Assembly: GCF_000739635.1 (NCBI RefSeq)
Contig: NZ_BATQ01000184.1
Span: 28,362-92,361, forward strand
Direction of reading: 5' to 3'
From: Verrucomicrobium sp. BvORR034
GTDB lineage: Bacteria > Verrucomicrobiota > Verrucomicrobiia > Verrucomicrobiales > Verrucomicrobiaceae
DNA length: 64,000 bases
Shown: positions 28,001 through 34,754 of the stretch, one piece after another
Position numbering within the stretch: position 1 is the stretch's first letter
Layout of the letters: each line of letters begins with the position of its first letter
Notes under the pieces: model-generated
Told to the model about the DNA's origin: nothing
Seen by the model: the letters and a program-made list of their open reading frames with translations, nothing else
Databases searched by the model: none
Position numbers and translations under genes: made by a program

Positions 28001-28637
28001 CAACGCCCCGCTTCTGGACTGGCTGGCGCAGGATTTCGTCGCCCACAAGTTCGACCTCAAGCACCTGATGCGCACGATCATGCGCTCCCATGTGTACCAG
28101 CTCAGCAGCCTGCCCAATGAAACGAACCTGGCGGATACCAGAAACTACTCCCGCGCCTATCGCAAACGGCTGCCTGCGGAGGTGCTGCTGGATGCCGTGT
28201 CTGAAGTGACCCAGACCAGCGAGACCTTCCCCAGCACCCCGGCAGGTACCCTGGCCAAACAGACCTGGAACCACAAGCTGCAAAGCGAGTTCATGGATGC
28301 CTTTGGCCGCCCCAATGCCAGCGCCGAATGCCCGTGTGAACGAGATGCCAAGCCCAGCGTCGTGCAGGCCCTGCACCTCATGAACAGCACCCGGCTGCAG
28401 GCCCGGCTCGTGGATGCAACCGGTCGTGTCAACCGCCTGGCAACGGGCACGTTGGCTCCTGAATCCGTGGTGGATGAACTGTACCTGGCAACGTTCTCAC
28501 GCCTGCCGTCGCCCGACGAAAAGGCCGTGGCCGTGAAGGTGATCGCCGGCGCCGGGGCGGGAGACGCGCGAAAGGCGGCGGTGGAAGATGTCTTGTGGGC
28601 GCTGCTGAACTCTGCGGAGTTTGTGTTTAATCATTGA
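25089..28637 (+). CDS. Giant PSCyt1/WD40/DUF1549/DUF1553 secreted protein
   Basis: The 1182-residue protein has a signal peptide. A planctomycete-type cytochrome domain carries C40-I-S-C43-H. A WD40 propeller of about seven repeats (about 140-455) follows, then an Ala/Pro linker and a second non-canonical haem-like motif C493-SMGS-C498-H. A bacterial Ig-like domain (about 585-665), DUF1549 (about 675-890, with a CAKCH motif) and DUF1553 (about 925-1182) complete it. These domains occur together in the PVC group, often beside a DUF1501 sulfatase-like gene, which is absent here. Predicted location is periplasmic or outer surface, with a likely role in a redox step of polysaccharide use (inference). 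Confidence 0.9.
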   Translation: MRVSPGLFFGLALLSTPQAFAAATAPPKPAEAMGVLKTHCISCHSTTKQKGGLSLESREAALQGGDQGASFVPGKGGESAIIQALTAEGDGHMPPKKQLPEKQIALLKAWVDAGAHWDDKALDAFGEPAPADKLGDLPPGKQPVMTLGLNPAGTRLAAAHGNEVRIHDVTQQARPVVATLKGHRDVVQSLAWSPDGSKLAAGGYRLVKIWNAADGAELSSWAAPLEGRVSALAFLPDQTTLLVADGAAAQRGLLHQWKLGADKPEATWEAHTDNIVALTLSQDGRLFATGGADNVARVWETASRKLLGKFEGHTGPVMGVAFNKDASWLATGSADKELKVWDVKTKEQLVQLSRANTPITGLQWSADGQRLISINDEGLPRVFTELKAHEGAQSQANSAKETKLAVAGTNLQAVTATADGMTVYAGGGDGTVISWATDGKLARLEETTTTPAAATPAPAPAPELAASPALAKEHGQMLSFTQDILPILGKAGCSMGSCHAKASGQAGFKLSVFSFDPRSDWAEVVQDTRGRRVFPALAEESLLLRKATGSVAHEGGQRFEETSEFYKTVANWIRQGMPYEVSNQPKLTGIEVEPSDKTYKKNESLNLKVTARYSDGSSRDVTALTEYASNDAGVVTVDEHGHVQATPYSGEAVLVARYMGHVGISKAAIPSEKLLPAERYAGQPENNEIDRLVYARLKQLGHLPSETCTDAEFIRRVTLDGAGLLPTVEETKAFLASTDPQKREKWIDQILQRPEWADHWAVKWGDLLRPNPSRVGVKPVLLMDTWIRQSFRDNKPWDQFVRELLTAQGSSHQDGRVAFLRDKREPIDAAAFVGQIFLGVRLECAKCHQHPSERWNQSDYYQLAAFFTQMKRKGQGISAPISGEPEYWWFAPGEASIPHPVTNEPLKPKAPAAEQVAIPTNQDPRTVLVDWMVKPENPLFARATVNRVWQVLMGRGIVEPVDDFRASNPPSNAPLLDWLAQDFVAHKFDLKHLMRTIMRSHVYQLSSLPNETNLADTRNYSRAYRKRLPAEVLLDAVSEVTQTSETFPSTPAGTLAKQTWNHKLQSEFMDAFGRPNASAECPCERDAKPSVVQALHLMNSTRLQARLVDATGRVNRLATGTLAPESVVDELYLATFSRLPSPDEKAVAVKVIAGAGAGDARKAAVEDVLWALLNSAEFVFNH

Positions 28638-28724
28638 ACCCGGCCGGTGGGTGGGGGAGGCGCAACACCCGGCATGGCGACCGCTTCGCGGCCGCCCTCC
28701 ATCTGCCATGTACCCAGGGCGGGA

Positions 28725-28785
28725 ACAGCATTGAATGACGTGGGCAACGCGACTGACGAGTTAAAGCTCTGGACTACTTTGCCTG
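28725..28785. repeat. Half copy of the dispersed repeat, copy 4
   Basis: GCGACTGACGAG followed by AAAGCTCTGGACTACTTTGC matches the right half of the copy at 7504-7590. No left arm is present. It lies between the DUF1553 stop and the mobA stop (convergent genes). Confidence 0.65.
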
Positions 28786-29369
28786 AAATCTTCCGGCGTA
28801 TTCAAGTTTGAGAAATATCTTACCGCATGCGCCGGCACGGGCAACGCTTCCAACAGCCCAGCCTCCACCGCGCCCCTGATGAATGCCTGGAGACGATAGT
28901 TTCCTTTATCCAAAGCCTCTTGCAAAAGCGGTAGCACCTCCACGGGATAAAGCGCCGCCAGAGGTTCAAAGCCGCGCGCCCCTTCGTACACCAGTCCGCG
29001 TCCCGGCACGACCAGCCCACGCCGCACGATCTCGCCCAGGAAGCCGGTCGTCATGCCTGGCATGTCCACGCCTAGCACCAGGAGCGGCAGACGGGCCAGA
29101 TTCAGACAGCGCAGCAGGGCGGGCAGAGGCCCTTGATTGTCCGGCGGATCATAGATGGGCTCTGTCCCCGCCGGGATGGGGCGAAGTCCCTGTTCTTCAC
29201 GACAGGAAAGCAGCACCCGGTCTGGATTCAATGAAATAATTTTCCCCAGTTGAACCTGCCACAAGAGTTTGCCACCCCATTCCAGCAGGGCTTTGTCCTG
29301 TCCCATGCGACGTGACTGCCCGCCGGCCAGCAACGCGACCGCGAAAGGGGGCAAGTCAGTGTCCGGCAC
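28761..29369 (-). CDS. mobA: Molybdenum cofactor guanylyltransferase
   Basis: The 202-residue protein opens with VALLAGGQSRRMGQDKALLE, the nucleotide-binding signature of MobA, and has VLGVDMPGM with the metal-binding Asp. It attaches GMP to molybdopterin to make the guanine dinucleotide form used by DMSO-reductase-type enzymes. It lies 18 nt downstream of the MOSC gene on the same strand, forming a small molybdenum-cofactor operon. The 3' end runs into a repeat half-copy. Confidence 0.9.
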   Translation of the reverse strand: MPDTDLPPFAVALLAGGQSRRMGQDKALLEWGGKLLWQVQLGKIISLNPDRVLLSCREEQGLRPIPAGTEPIYDPPDNQGPLPALLRCLNLARLPLLVLGVDMPGMTTGFLGEIVRRGLVVPGRGLVYEGARGFEPLAALYPVEVLPLLQEALDKGNYRLQAFIRGAVEAGLLEALPVPAHAVRYFSNLNTPEDFRQSSPEL

Positions 29370-29387
29370 GATCTCGTCCAGTCCTCT

Positions 29388-29849
29388 CTATTGTGCTTCA
29401 CGACGCAGCACGCCGTCCGTTAGAATCCGGGCACGCAGCCCGCCATTCCCCATGAGCGCCTTTTCCGCGCCTTCGGCAAAGGCCTGGTTCATCCAATAAC
29501 AGGGCTTGGCCTCCTCCGTGCCCTTGAAGGTGATGCCCTGAACCTCGAACTCCTTCCCTATCAGCGCATTCAGATCCACATCGCTGACGATGACGTTGCG
29601 ACGGAACACGGAGGTGTCGCGGTCATGCACACCCATCTGCTCGCACAGCTGGTCATACACCTCTTGAGAGAAGAAGGTGATCTGGCCCTTGTAGTTTTCC
29701 CGGTGCCCGAAATACCTGTCCCCCTGCAAACCCTGACCCGCCACGCACTCCACCTCAGGAACATCGAGCATGGGCTCCGTCCCCGCCGGTTTCCCGTGGT
29801 GGCCCACAAAGACGTGCTTGGGCGATATGTAGATGTGGAGAACGCGCAT
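29388..29849 (-). CDS. MOSC-domain protein
   Basis: The 153-residue protein is a stand-alone MOSC domain (molybdenum cofactor sulfurase C-terminal family). GQGLQGDRYFGH, the GQITFFSQE strand and the Cys117 in EEAKPCYWM match family positions, Cys117 being the expected sulfur- or cofactor-binding residue. The predicted role is sulfur or molybdenum-cofactor handling in the cytoplasm, which agrees with the adjacent mobA. Confidence 0.88.
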   Translation of the reverse strand: MRVLHIYISPKHVFVGHHGKPAGTEPMLDVPEVECVAGQGLQGDRYFGHRENYKGQITFFSQEVYDQLCEQMGVHDRDTSVFRRNVIVSDVDLNALIGKEFEVQGITFKGTEEAKPCYWMNQAFAEGAEKALMGNGGLRARILTDGVLRREAQ

Positions 29850-29870
29850 GGAGGAGGGAATGGAAGTTGA

Positions 29871-29987
29871 GATGCCGCTACGCGACTGGTTGAGATGCTT
29901 CGCGGGTTGAGACGGGCTTCGCCCTGTGGAGACGCTAACGCTGGTTGGAATGCTCGCTATTGGGATGTCGGGAGAGTCACATCATAT
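29871..29987. repeat. Short GTTGAGATG-type direct repeats
   Basis: Three imperfect GTTGAGA(T/C)G words separated by GC-rich linkers (CTTCGCG, CTTCGCCC) lie between the MOSC gene and the toxin remnant. No gene is supported. Confidence 0.35.
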
Positions 29988-30293
29988 TCATTCAGAGACA
30001 AGACGATCATGCCAGTACCCAGGATGCCTCTTCTCATGCATCAACGCATAGATCGTGATGTCCTGCCTTTCTGCATCAAAGGCAAAATACAGCCGATAGG
30101 GAAAGCGCTTCAGTCGGAACACCCTGACTTCACCAACGGCCCTTTGATATCAACCAGGATCCGTACGGATGGCCTCCACGGCACCATGCACTTCGTCAAC
30201 GAACCAGCTCCCTGCTTGCAGGCTTCGATCCTCATACCAGAGAGAGGCTTCATGGAGTTCGTGACTGGCGGCGGGGTGAAAATAGATCCTCAT
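29988..30293 (-). pseudogene. ParE/RelE-type toxin, interrupted by an in-frame TGA
   Basis: Reading the minus strand from ATG 30293 gives a toxin-like frame of 101 codons: MRIYFHPAASHELHEAS..., then FPYRLYFAFDAE and the diagnostic ALMHEKRHPGYWHDRL near the C-terminus. Codon 48 is TGA (30152-30150), between PG and YQRAVGEV. A single CGA-to-TGA change would explain it (usual residue Arg). Frame and similarity continue intact after the stop, so this is a nonsense-inactivated gene. The start overlaps the restored antitoxin stop as TGATG, the usual toxin-antitoxin linkage. Confidence 0.8.
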
Positions 30294-30530
30294 CAAGCCC
30301 GCCGCGCCGCCAACGATTCCCTTGCCTTACGAAAGACTTCATCACCGGGAACAAGCTGGGGCTTCCCCAGATTGAACCTCTTCCATCCGGCGGACGACTT
30401 CTGCCAACTGGGCCGCTTCCACCGATGCCTCCGGTTTGATCGTGGGTATCAGTCGTTCGACCAGTTCCAAGCGTGATTCATCAGGAAGCTCGAGAGCTTC
30501 GGCGAACAGAGTCTCGAGAGTGGCACTCAT
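30293..30530 (-). pseudogene. Addiction-module antitoxin (PF09720-like), frameshifted
   Basis: From ATG 30530 the frame reads MSATLETLFAEALELPDESR and continues to EEVQSG, matching the putative addiction module component family. A four-G run (30365-30368 on this strand) shifts the frame and gives a false end APACSR. Removing one G restores KPQLVPGDEVFRKARE, the expected C-terminus, and the frame then ends in a TGA overlapping the toxin ATG. It is either a true frameshift mutation or a sequencing error. Confidence 0.75.
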
Positions 30531-30570
30531 GATAGAACCATACGCCTCCTGACGACTGCTGGCAAGCCAC

Positions 30571-31095
30571 TCACCCGCCCACCGGTTCCGGGCAGACATC
30601 GCGCCGCTGGCAGTTCGTGCACCAGTCGCCCAGGTAGAAGCTGTCCAGGAAACTCATCAACTGGGCGATCTGCTCCTTGTCCTCCGTCACAAAGCCAGCC
30701 TCGAAGTTACGGCGATTCTCGGCCTTGGCCCCCATGCCGGCCCCGGTGAGGTTGGCGGAGCCTATATAGGCGATGCGGCCATCCGCCACCACCGCCTTCA
30801 TGTGCATGCGCGGGCAGAGGATGCGCTCGAAGAGATCGCTGCGCAGGAATTCCGGGAAACGGTCGAACTCTTCGCGAAATCGCGGGCCGGGCTCTTTGGC
30901 GTGAATGAGACGAACCTCCACGCCCTGGCGGAGCTTCTCTGCGAGCACGGCCAGGAAGGGGATGAACTTGCCAGCGCCATCTTCCACAAAGAGGTCCTTC
31001 AAATCGGCCGTCACCACCCAGAGATACCGTTTGGCCTCCGGCACCAGCCGCAGGAGGACGGTTTCGTAGGTTTGAGCATTGAGGACAAGCTGCAT
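30571..31095 (-). CDS. Phospholipase D-like protein with one HKD motif
   Basis: The 174-residue protein has a single HKD motif: H98-M-K100 then D105, with GSANLTG at 112-118. PLD enzymes need two HKD motifs, so this should act as a dimer, as in bacterial Nuc-like nucleases. A C-terminal Cys cluster CTNCQRRDVC (about 158-167) may bind metal. No signal peptide is seen. It stands next to the decayed toxin-antitoxin pair, with no proven link. Confidence 0.75.
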   Translation of the reverse strand: MQLVLNAQTYETVLLRLVPEAKRYLWVVTADLKDLFVEDGAGKFIPFLAVLAEKLRQGVEVRLIHAKEPGPRFREEFDRFPEFLRSDLFERILCPRMHMKAVVADGRIAYIGSANLTGAGMGAKAENRRNFEAGFVTEDKEQIAQLMSFLDSFYLGDWCTNCQRRDVCPEPVGG

Positions 31096-31280
31096 GCAGG
31101 CGGTGCGGGCGCTGGGGAGGGGAGGGGAAATCTACATGCGGTTGTCACCCTCGCCAACACCCGCCTGCCGCAGCGATCATCCCAGAGCCATTTTTGCCCG
31201 ATCCTTCACCGACAGGCGGTTGCATTCGGCCTCTGGTGGGCTAACTGCGGCGCTTCCCCAATGCCCGGGAATTGCCTGTC

Positions 31281-31823
31281 ATGGCTCCAGATCCTGCTGC
31301 CAGCCCCCCACCTGCTCCTGACGCCTCCCTGCCCGCCCCTGGAGTATGGCGGACGCGCTGGAAGCGACTGCGCCGGCACCCCGTCTTCCCGCTGCTGGTG
31401 TTTGTGGTGCTCGCCCAGATCGTGAGGGACAACTACCCCTTCAGCCACTACCCCATGTACTGCAACCCGACCTCCCGGCCGTTGCCCTTCCAGTACCTGG
31501 CGGATCGGAATCAGCAGCCTCTGCCAGTGGTGTGGCACACCGGCGTGACCCCATCCCGGGTAGGCAAGAAGTTCGGCTATCACAAAAGTCAGCTCATTGA
31601 AGAGGACATCAAGCAGGCGAAGAAGGAGAATCGTGACCCCAGGCCGGAATCGGACTTCAAGCCCGAGGCGGGACACGACGTCCTGGTCTTCCTGCGGAAG
31701 CAGTCCCTGCTCCGCAAACCGCACCGTCACCTGCCAGAGGACGTGCTGCTCATGGAGGTGACGCTGTCATTTGCCGATGATGGCTTCCACGAGAATCACA
31801 AGGTGGTGGGCCGCCTGCGCTGA
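31281..31823 (+). CDS. Small single-pass membrane protein
   Basis: The 180-residue protein has a Pro/Ala-rich N-terminus, one hydrophobic segment (about residues 34-50, PLLVFVVLAQIV) and a polar, charged C-terminal half containing NYPFSHYPMYC. No known family is recognised. It ends 16 nt before a multi-pass membrane protein gene, so the two are probably one operon and one complex. Confidence 0.7.
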   Translation: MAPDPAASPPPAPDASLPAPGVWRTRWKRLRRHPVFPLLVFVVLAQIVRDNYPFSHYPMYCNPTSRPLPFQYLADRNQQPLPVVWHTGVTPSRVGKKFGYHKSQLIEEDIKQAKKENRDPRPESDFKPEAGHDVLVFLRKQSLLRKPHRHLPEDVLLMEVTLSFADDGFHENHKVVGRLR

Positions 31824-31839
31824 AACCGAAAGAGATCTG

Positions 31840-32826
31840 ATGCCAGACACCGCCCTACCCTCCCCTGCCTCGCTGCCGCCCGCTGCAACGGGTCAGAGCT
31901 CTCTCTGGCGGCGCTTCATCGCCGCTCTGGGCCGATGGATGGCAGGCGGCTTTGTCCCCTTCCCCGTCCATCGCTGGGAGTGGGTGCTCATGCGCATCGG
32001 TTTCGCGGCGCTGGTCATGCACACCTTCATGGACTGGCACCCCTTCAAGTATGCCTCCCAACCTGCCCCGGTGGGGATTGCCACGCTGGTGGACCTGAGC
32101 TTTCTGCACCGCCCAGGCATGTTCGAGTTCTTCCGCGGTCTCGGCGCGGTGGGTCTTGCGATCTACATCCTGGGGTTTGGCCTCCGTTTCGTGCTTCCGG
32201 TCCTGGCCCTCGCCAGCACGATGATCTACACGTACTCGAACTCCCAGGGCTTCACCCACCATGGGGTGCAGCTCGTCACCTTGGTGCTCATTGGCCAGAG
32301 TCTGGTGGCCTGGTGGTGGTGGTGGAAACAGCGCCAGGGGGCCCGGGACGTCGCCTCTGCCCTGCCGCTGCCTCTCCAGAGCTACATGGTGTACTATAGC
32401 ACCGGGATCATCGCCTTCAGTTATGTGATCTCCGCCATCACCAAGATCACGAACTCCAAGGGCATGTGGGTGCTCAACGCCAAGTACTTGTGCATCGAGA
32501 TCGTCAAATCCCAGCGACTCAACTACTACGGGGACCTGGACCCCGCTCAGAAGATGGACCCGCCGGTGGCGGTGTGGCTCCTCCAGCACCCTCTGGCGGC
32601 CACCGTCCTCTTTGGCAGCGGATTCTTCCTGGAGTGTTTCGCCTTTGTGGCCCTGCGGGACCGGATTTGGGCCTTCATCATCGGCGTCTCTCTCATCGCC
32701 ATGCACGAATCCATCTCATGGATCATGGAGCTGGACTTCCATAACCACGAGACGCTCGTACTCATCTTTTTGATCAATCTGCCGTTCTGGTTCGCGCGCC
32801 TTGCTTTCCCCCGGGCACTGCGCTAA
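31840..32826 (+). CDS. Multi-pass membrane protein, HTTM-like
   Basis: The 328-residue protein has about seven to eight hydrophobic segments and conserved polar residues at their ends (HRWEWVLMRIG, NSQGFTHHG, SKGMWVLNAKYL). This resembles the HTTM/vitamin K-dependent gamma-carboxylase-like superfamily; assignment is moderate. ATG 31840 is chosen because it lies after the upstream gene. The next gene, lpd, is 46 nt downstream. Confidence 0.65.
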   Translation: MPDTALPSPASLPPAATGQSSLWRRFIAALGRWMAGGFVPFPVHRWEWVLMRIGFAALVMHTFMDWHPFKYASQPAPVGIATLVDLSFLHRPGMFEFFRGLGAVGLAIYILGFGLRFVLPVLALASTMIYTYSNSQGFTHHGVQLVTLVLIGQSLVAWWWWWKQRQGARDVASALPLPLQSYMVYYSTGIIAFSYVISAITKITNSKGMWVLNAKYLCIEIVKSQRLNYYGDLDPAQKMDPPVAVWLLQHPLAATVLFGSGFFLECFAFVALRDRIWAFIIGVSLIAMHESISWIMELDFHNHETLVLIFLINLPFWFARLAFPRALR

Positions 32827-32872
32827 CTGCCTAGCGGCATTCCCTGAAACGGAACACCTACTTTTGGAAATC

Positions 32873-34258
32873 ATGACCTACGACCTCATCGTCATCGGCG
32901 GCGGCCCTGCGGGCTATGTCGCAGCCATCCGCGCTGCCCAGCTGGGCAAAAAAGTCGCTTGTGTGGAGAAGGAGCGTGGCGGCGGCACCTGCAACAACTG
33001 GGGCTGCATCCCGACCAAGGCGCTGTTGCACGATGCGGAGTTCTACCACCGCATGACGCACTCCGAAGGGTCCCCTTTCACGATCAAAGACGTCTCCTAC
33101 GACTGGACCAAGCTCATCAAGCGCTCGCGCGTGGTCTCCGACAAGGGTGCCGCAGGCGTGGACTACCTCTTCAAGAAGAACAAGATCGACTCCATCCGCG
33201 GTGAAGCCTTCCTGGACAAGGCCGGTGAGGTGCGCGTGAAGCTGGCTGACGGCAAGGAAGAGATCCATCAGGGTGCCAAGATCCTCATCGCCACGGGCTG
33301 CGTGTCCCGCCCGATGCCCGGATTCCCCTTCAACGGCACCACCGTCATCGGCTCCAAGGAGGCTCTCGCCCTCCCCACCCAGCCCAAGAGTGTGGTCATC
33401 ATCGGTGCTGGCGCGATCGGCATTGAATTCGCCTACTTCTTCAACTCCTTCGGCACGAAAGTGACGGTGGTAGAAATGCTGCCCAACGTTCTGCCCGTGG
33501 AAGACACCGAGGTGTCCCAGGCGCTGGAGAAATCCCTCGTCAAGCAGGGCATGACGCTCCTCACCAGCCACAAGACGGTGAAGACCGAGGCCAGCGACAG
33601 CGGTGTGAAGATCACCGTGGCCAACGACAAGGGCGAAGAGAAGCTTCTGGAGGCCGACATCTGCCTCGTGGCGATCGGCGTGTCCCCGCTGCTTCCCGGC
33701 GGCGACCTCAAGATCGGCCTCACCGACCGCGGTTACATCCAGACCAACGACAAATACGAGACCAACATCCCCGGCGTCTATGGCGCAGGCGACATCATCG
33801 GGCCGCCCTGGCTCGCCCACGTGGCCAGCTACGAGGCTGTCCAGGCTGTGGAAGGCATGTTCGTCCCCGGTCACAAGCCGAAGAAGGTCACCGTGTTCCC
33901 GGGCTGCACCTACTGCCACCCACAGGTGGCCAGCGTGGGTCTCACCGAGCGCGCTGCCAAGGAAAAGGGCCTCAAGTACAAGGTCGGCAAGTTCTCCTAC
34001 GCCGCCAGCGGCAAGGCCCGCGCCATCGGGGCCAGCGACGGTTTTGTGAAGCTCATCGTGGGTGAACCCCATGGCGAGATCTTGGGCGCCCACATCATCG
34101 GCACTGAGGCTACCGAACTCATCGCTGAGCTGGGCCTGGCCATCACGCTGGAAGCCACCTACGAGGAAATCGAAGCGACCATCCACGCCCACCCGACCCT
34201 GTCGGAAATGGTGAAGGAAGCCGCCGAAGTGGCTGCTGGTCACGCGATCCACGTGTAG
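32873..34258 (+). CDS. lpdA: Dihydrolipoyl dehydrogenase
   Basis: The 461-residue flavoprotein disulfide reductase is the E3 subunit of 2-oxo-acid dehydrogenase complexes. The FAD site IVIGGGPAGYVAA is at the start, the redox disulfide is GGGTC40NNWGC45IPTK, the NAD site is VVIIGAGAIGIEFA, and the C-terminal HAHPTLSEM carries the active-site His. The ATG at 32873 follows GGAA as a weak ribosome binding site. A terminator follows the gene. Confidence 0.95.
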   Translation: MTYDLIVIGGGPAGYVAAIRAAQLGKKVACVEKERGGGTCNNWGCIPTKALLHDAEFYHRMTHSEGSPFTIKDVSYDWTKLIKRSRVVSDKGAAGVDYLFKKNKIDSIRGEAFLDKAGEVRVKLADGKEEIHQGAKILIATGCVSRPMPGFPFNGTTVIGSKEALALPTQPKSVVIIGAGAIGIEFAYFFNSFGTKVTVVEMLPNVLPVEDTEVSQALEKSLVKQGMTLLTSHKTVKTEASDSGVKITVANDKGEEKLLEADICLVAIGVSPLLPGGDLKIGLTDRGYIQTNDKYETNIPGVYGAGDIIGPPWLAHVASYEAVQAVEGMFVPGHKPKKVTVFPGCTYCHPQVASVGLTERAAKEKGLKYKVGKFSYAASGKARAIGASDGFVKLIVGEPHGEILGAHIIGTEATELIAELGLAITLEATYEEIEATIHAHPTLSEMVKEAAEVAAGHAIHV

Positions 34259-34301
34259 GCATCCCGTCCCGCACAAGGACTAAGCGAAGATTCATTGTGA
34301 G

Positions 34302-34333
34302 GAAGGCAGGGCGATGTCCCTGCCTTCTTTTTT
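34302..34333 (+). terminator. Rho-independent terminator of lpdA
   Basis: GAAGGCAGGG (34302-34311) pairs with CCCTGCCTTC (34318-34327), loop CGATGT, then six T. It is a strong perfect stem. Confidence 0.88.
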
Positions 34334-34352
34334 GTGCATCGCTCCAAGCCGC

Positions 34353-34754
34353 TCACGCATGACGGCTCAGCTGCAGCGCCCGGACCAGGAGGATCACGCC
34401 ACTCAGCAGCGTCAGCACCGGGAGCGGCCAGTGATTCCACCAGACGTCCACCTTCCCCTTCCCGGGGCGCTGGGGATCATAGACCACCGGAACAGGACTG
34501 CCTGGCGGGTGCGTCTTCGTTGACCAAGTGGTCATGTTCAGGGTCTTCCCCTCCCCGGAAAGCGTGCTGAAGGTGACGTACACCACCGGGGTGCCAGCAG
34601 ACTTGGCCGTACTGCTGGCGCGATAACCCGAATGCCCGGCAACTCCGGTGACGCGCTCTGCGTGGGCAAGCCACCAGGCGGTACGCCCCGTGGAAATGAG
34701 CCCCAGCAGAGTAAGCAACCCTGCCAGAACCCACGACCACGGGCCAGCCTTCAT
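34353..34754 (-). CDS. DUF3592-like membrane protein coupled to the effector gene
   Basis: The 133-residue protein has two membrane segments (about 8-30 and 108-125) and a beta-rich loop with VVYDPQRPGKGKV, the pattern of DUF3592 proteins. Its ATG (34754) overlaps the effector stop as TGATG, so it is translated by re-initiation after the 958-residue protein. It lies convergent to lpdA. Its function is unknown; the coupling suggests it is needed with the effector. Confidence 0.75.
   Translation of the reverse strand: MKAGPWSWVLAGLLTLLGLISTGRTAWWLAHAERVTGVAGHSGYRASSTAKSAGTPVVYVTFSTLSGEGKTLNMTTWSTKTHPPGSPVPVVYDPQRPGKGKVDVWWNHWPLPVLTLLSGVILLVRALQLSRHA

Noticed and set aside
29895..30476. 193-codon plus-strand frame at 29.9-30.5 kb
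   Set aside because: The minus strand carries two recognisable toxin-antitoxin remnants, which explain this DNA better than an unrecognisable plus-strand protein.
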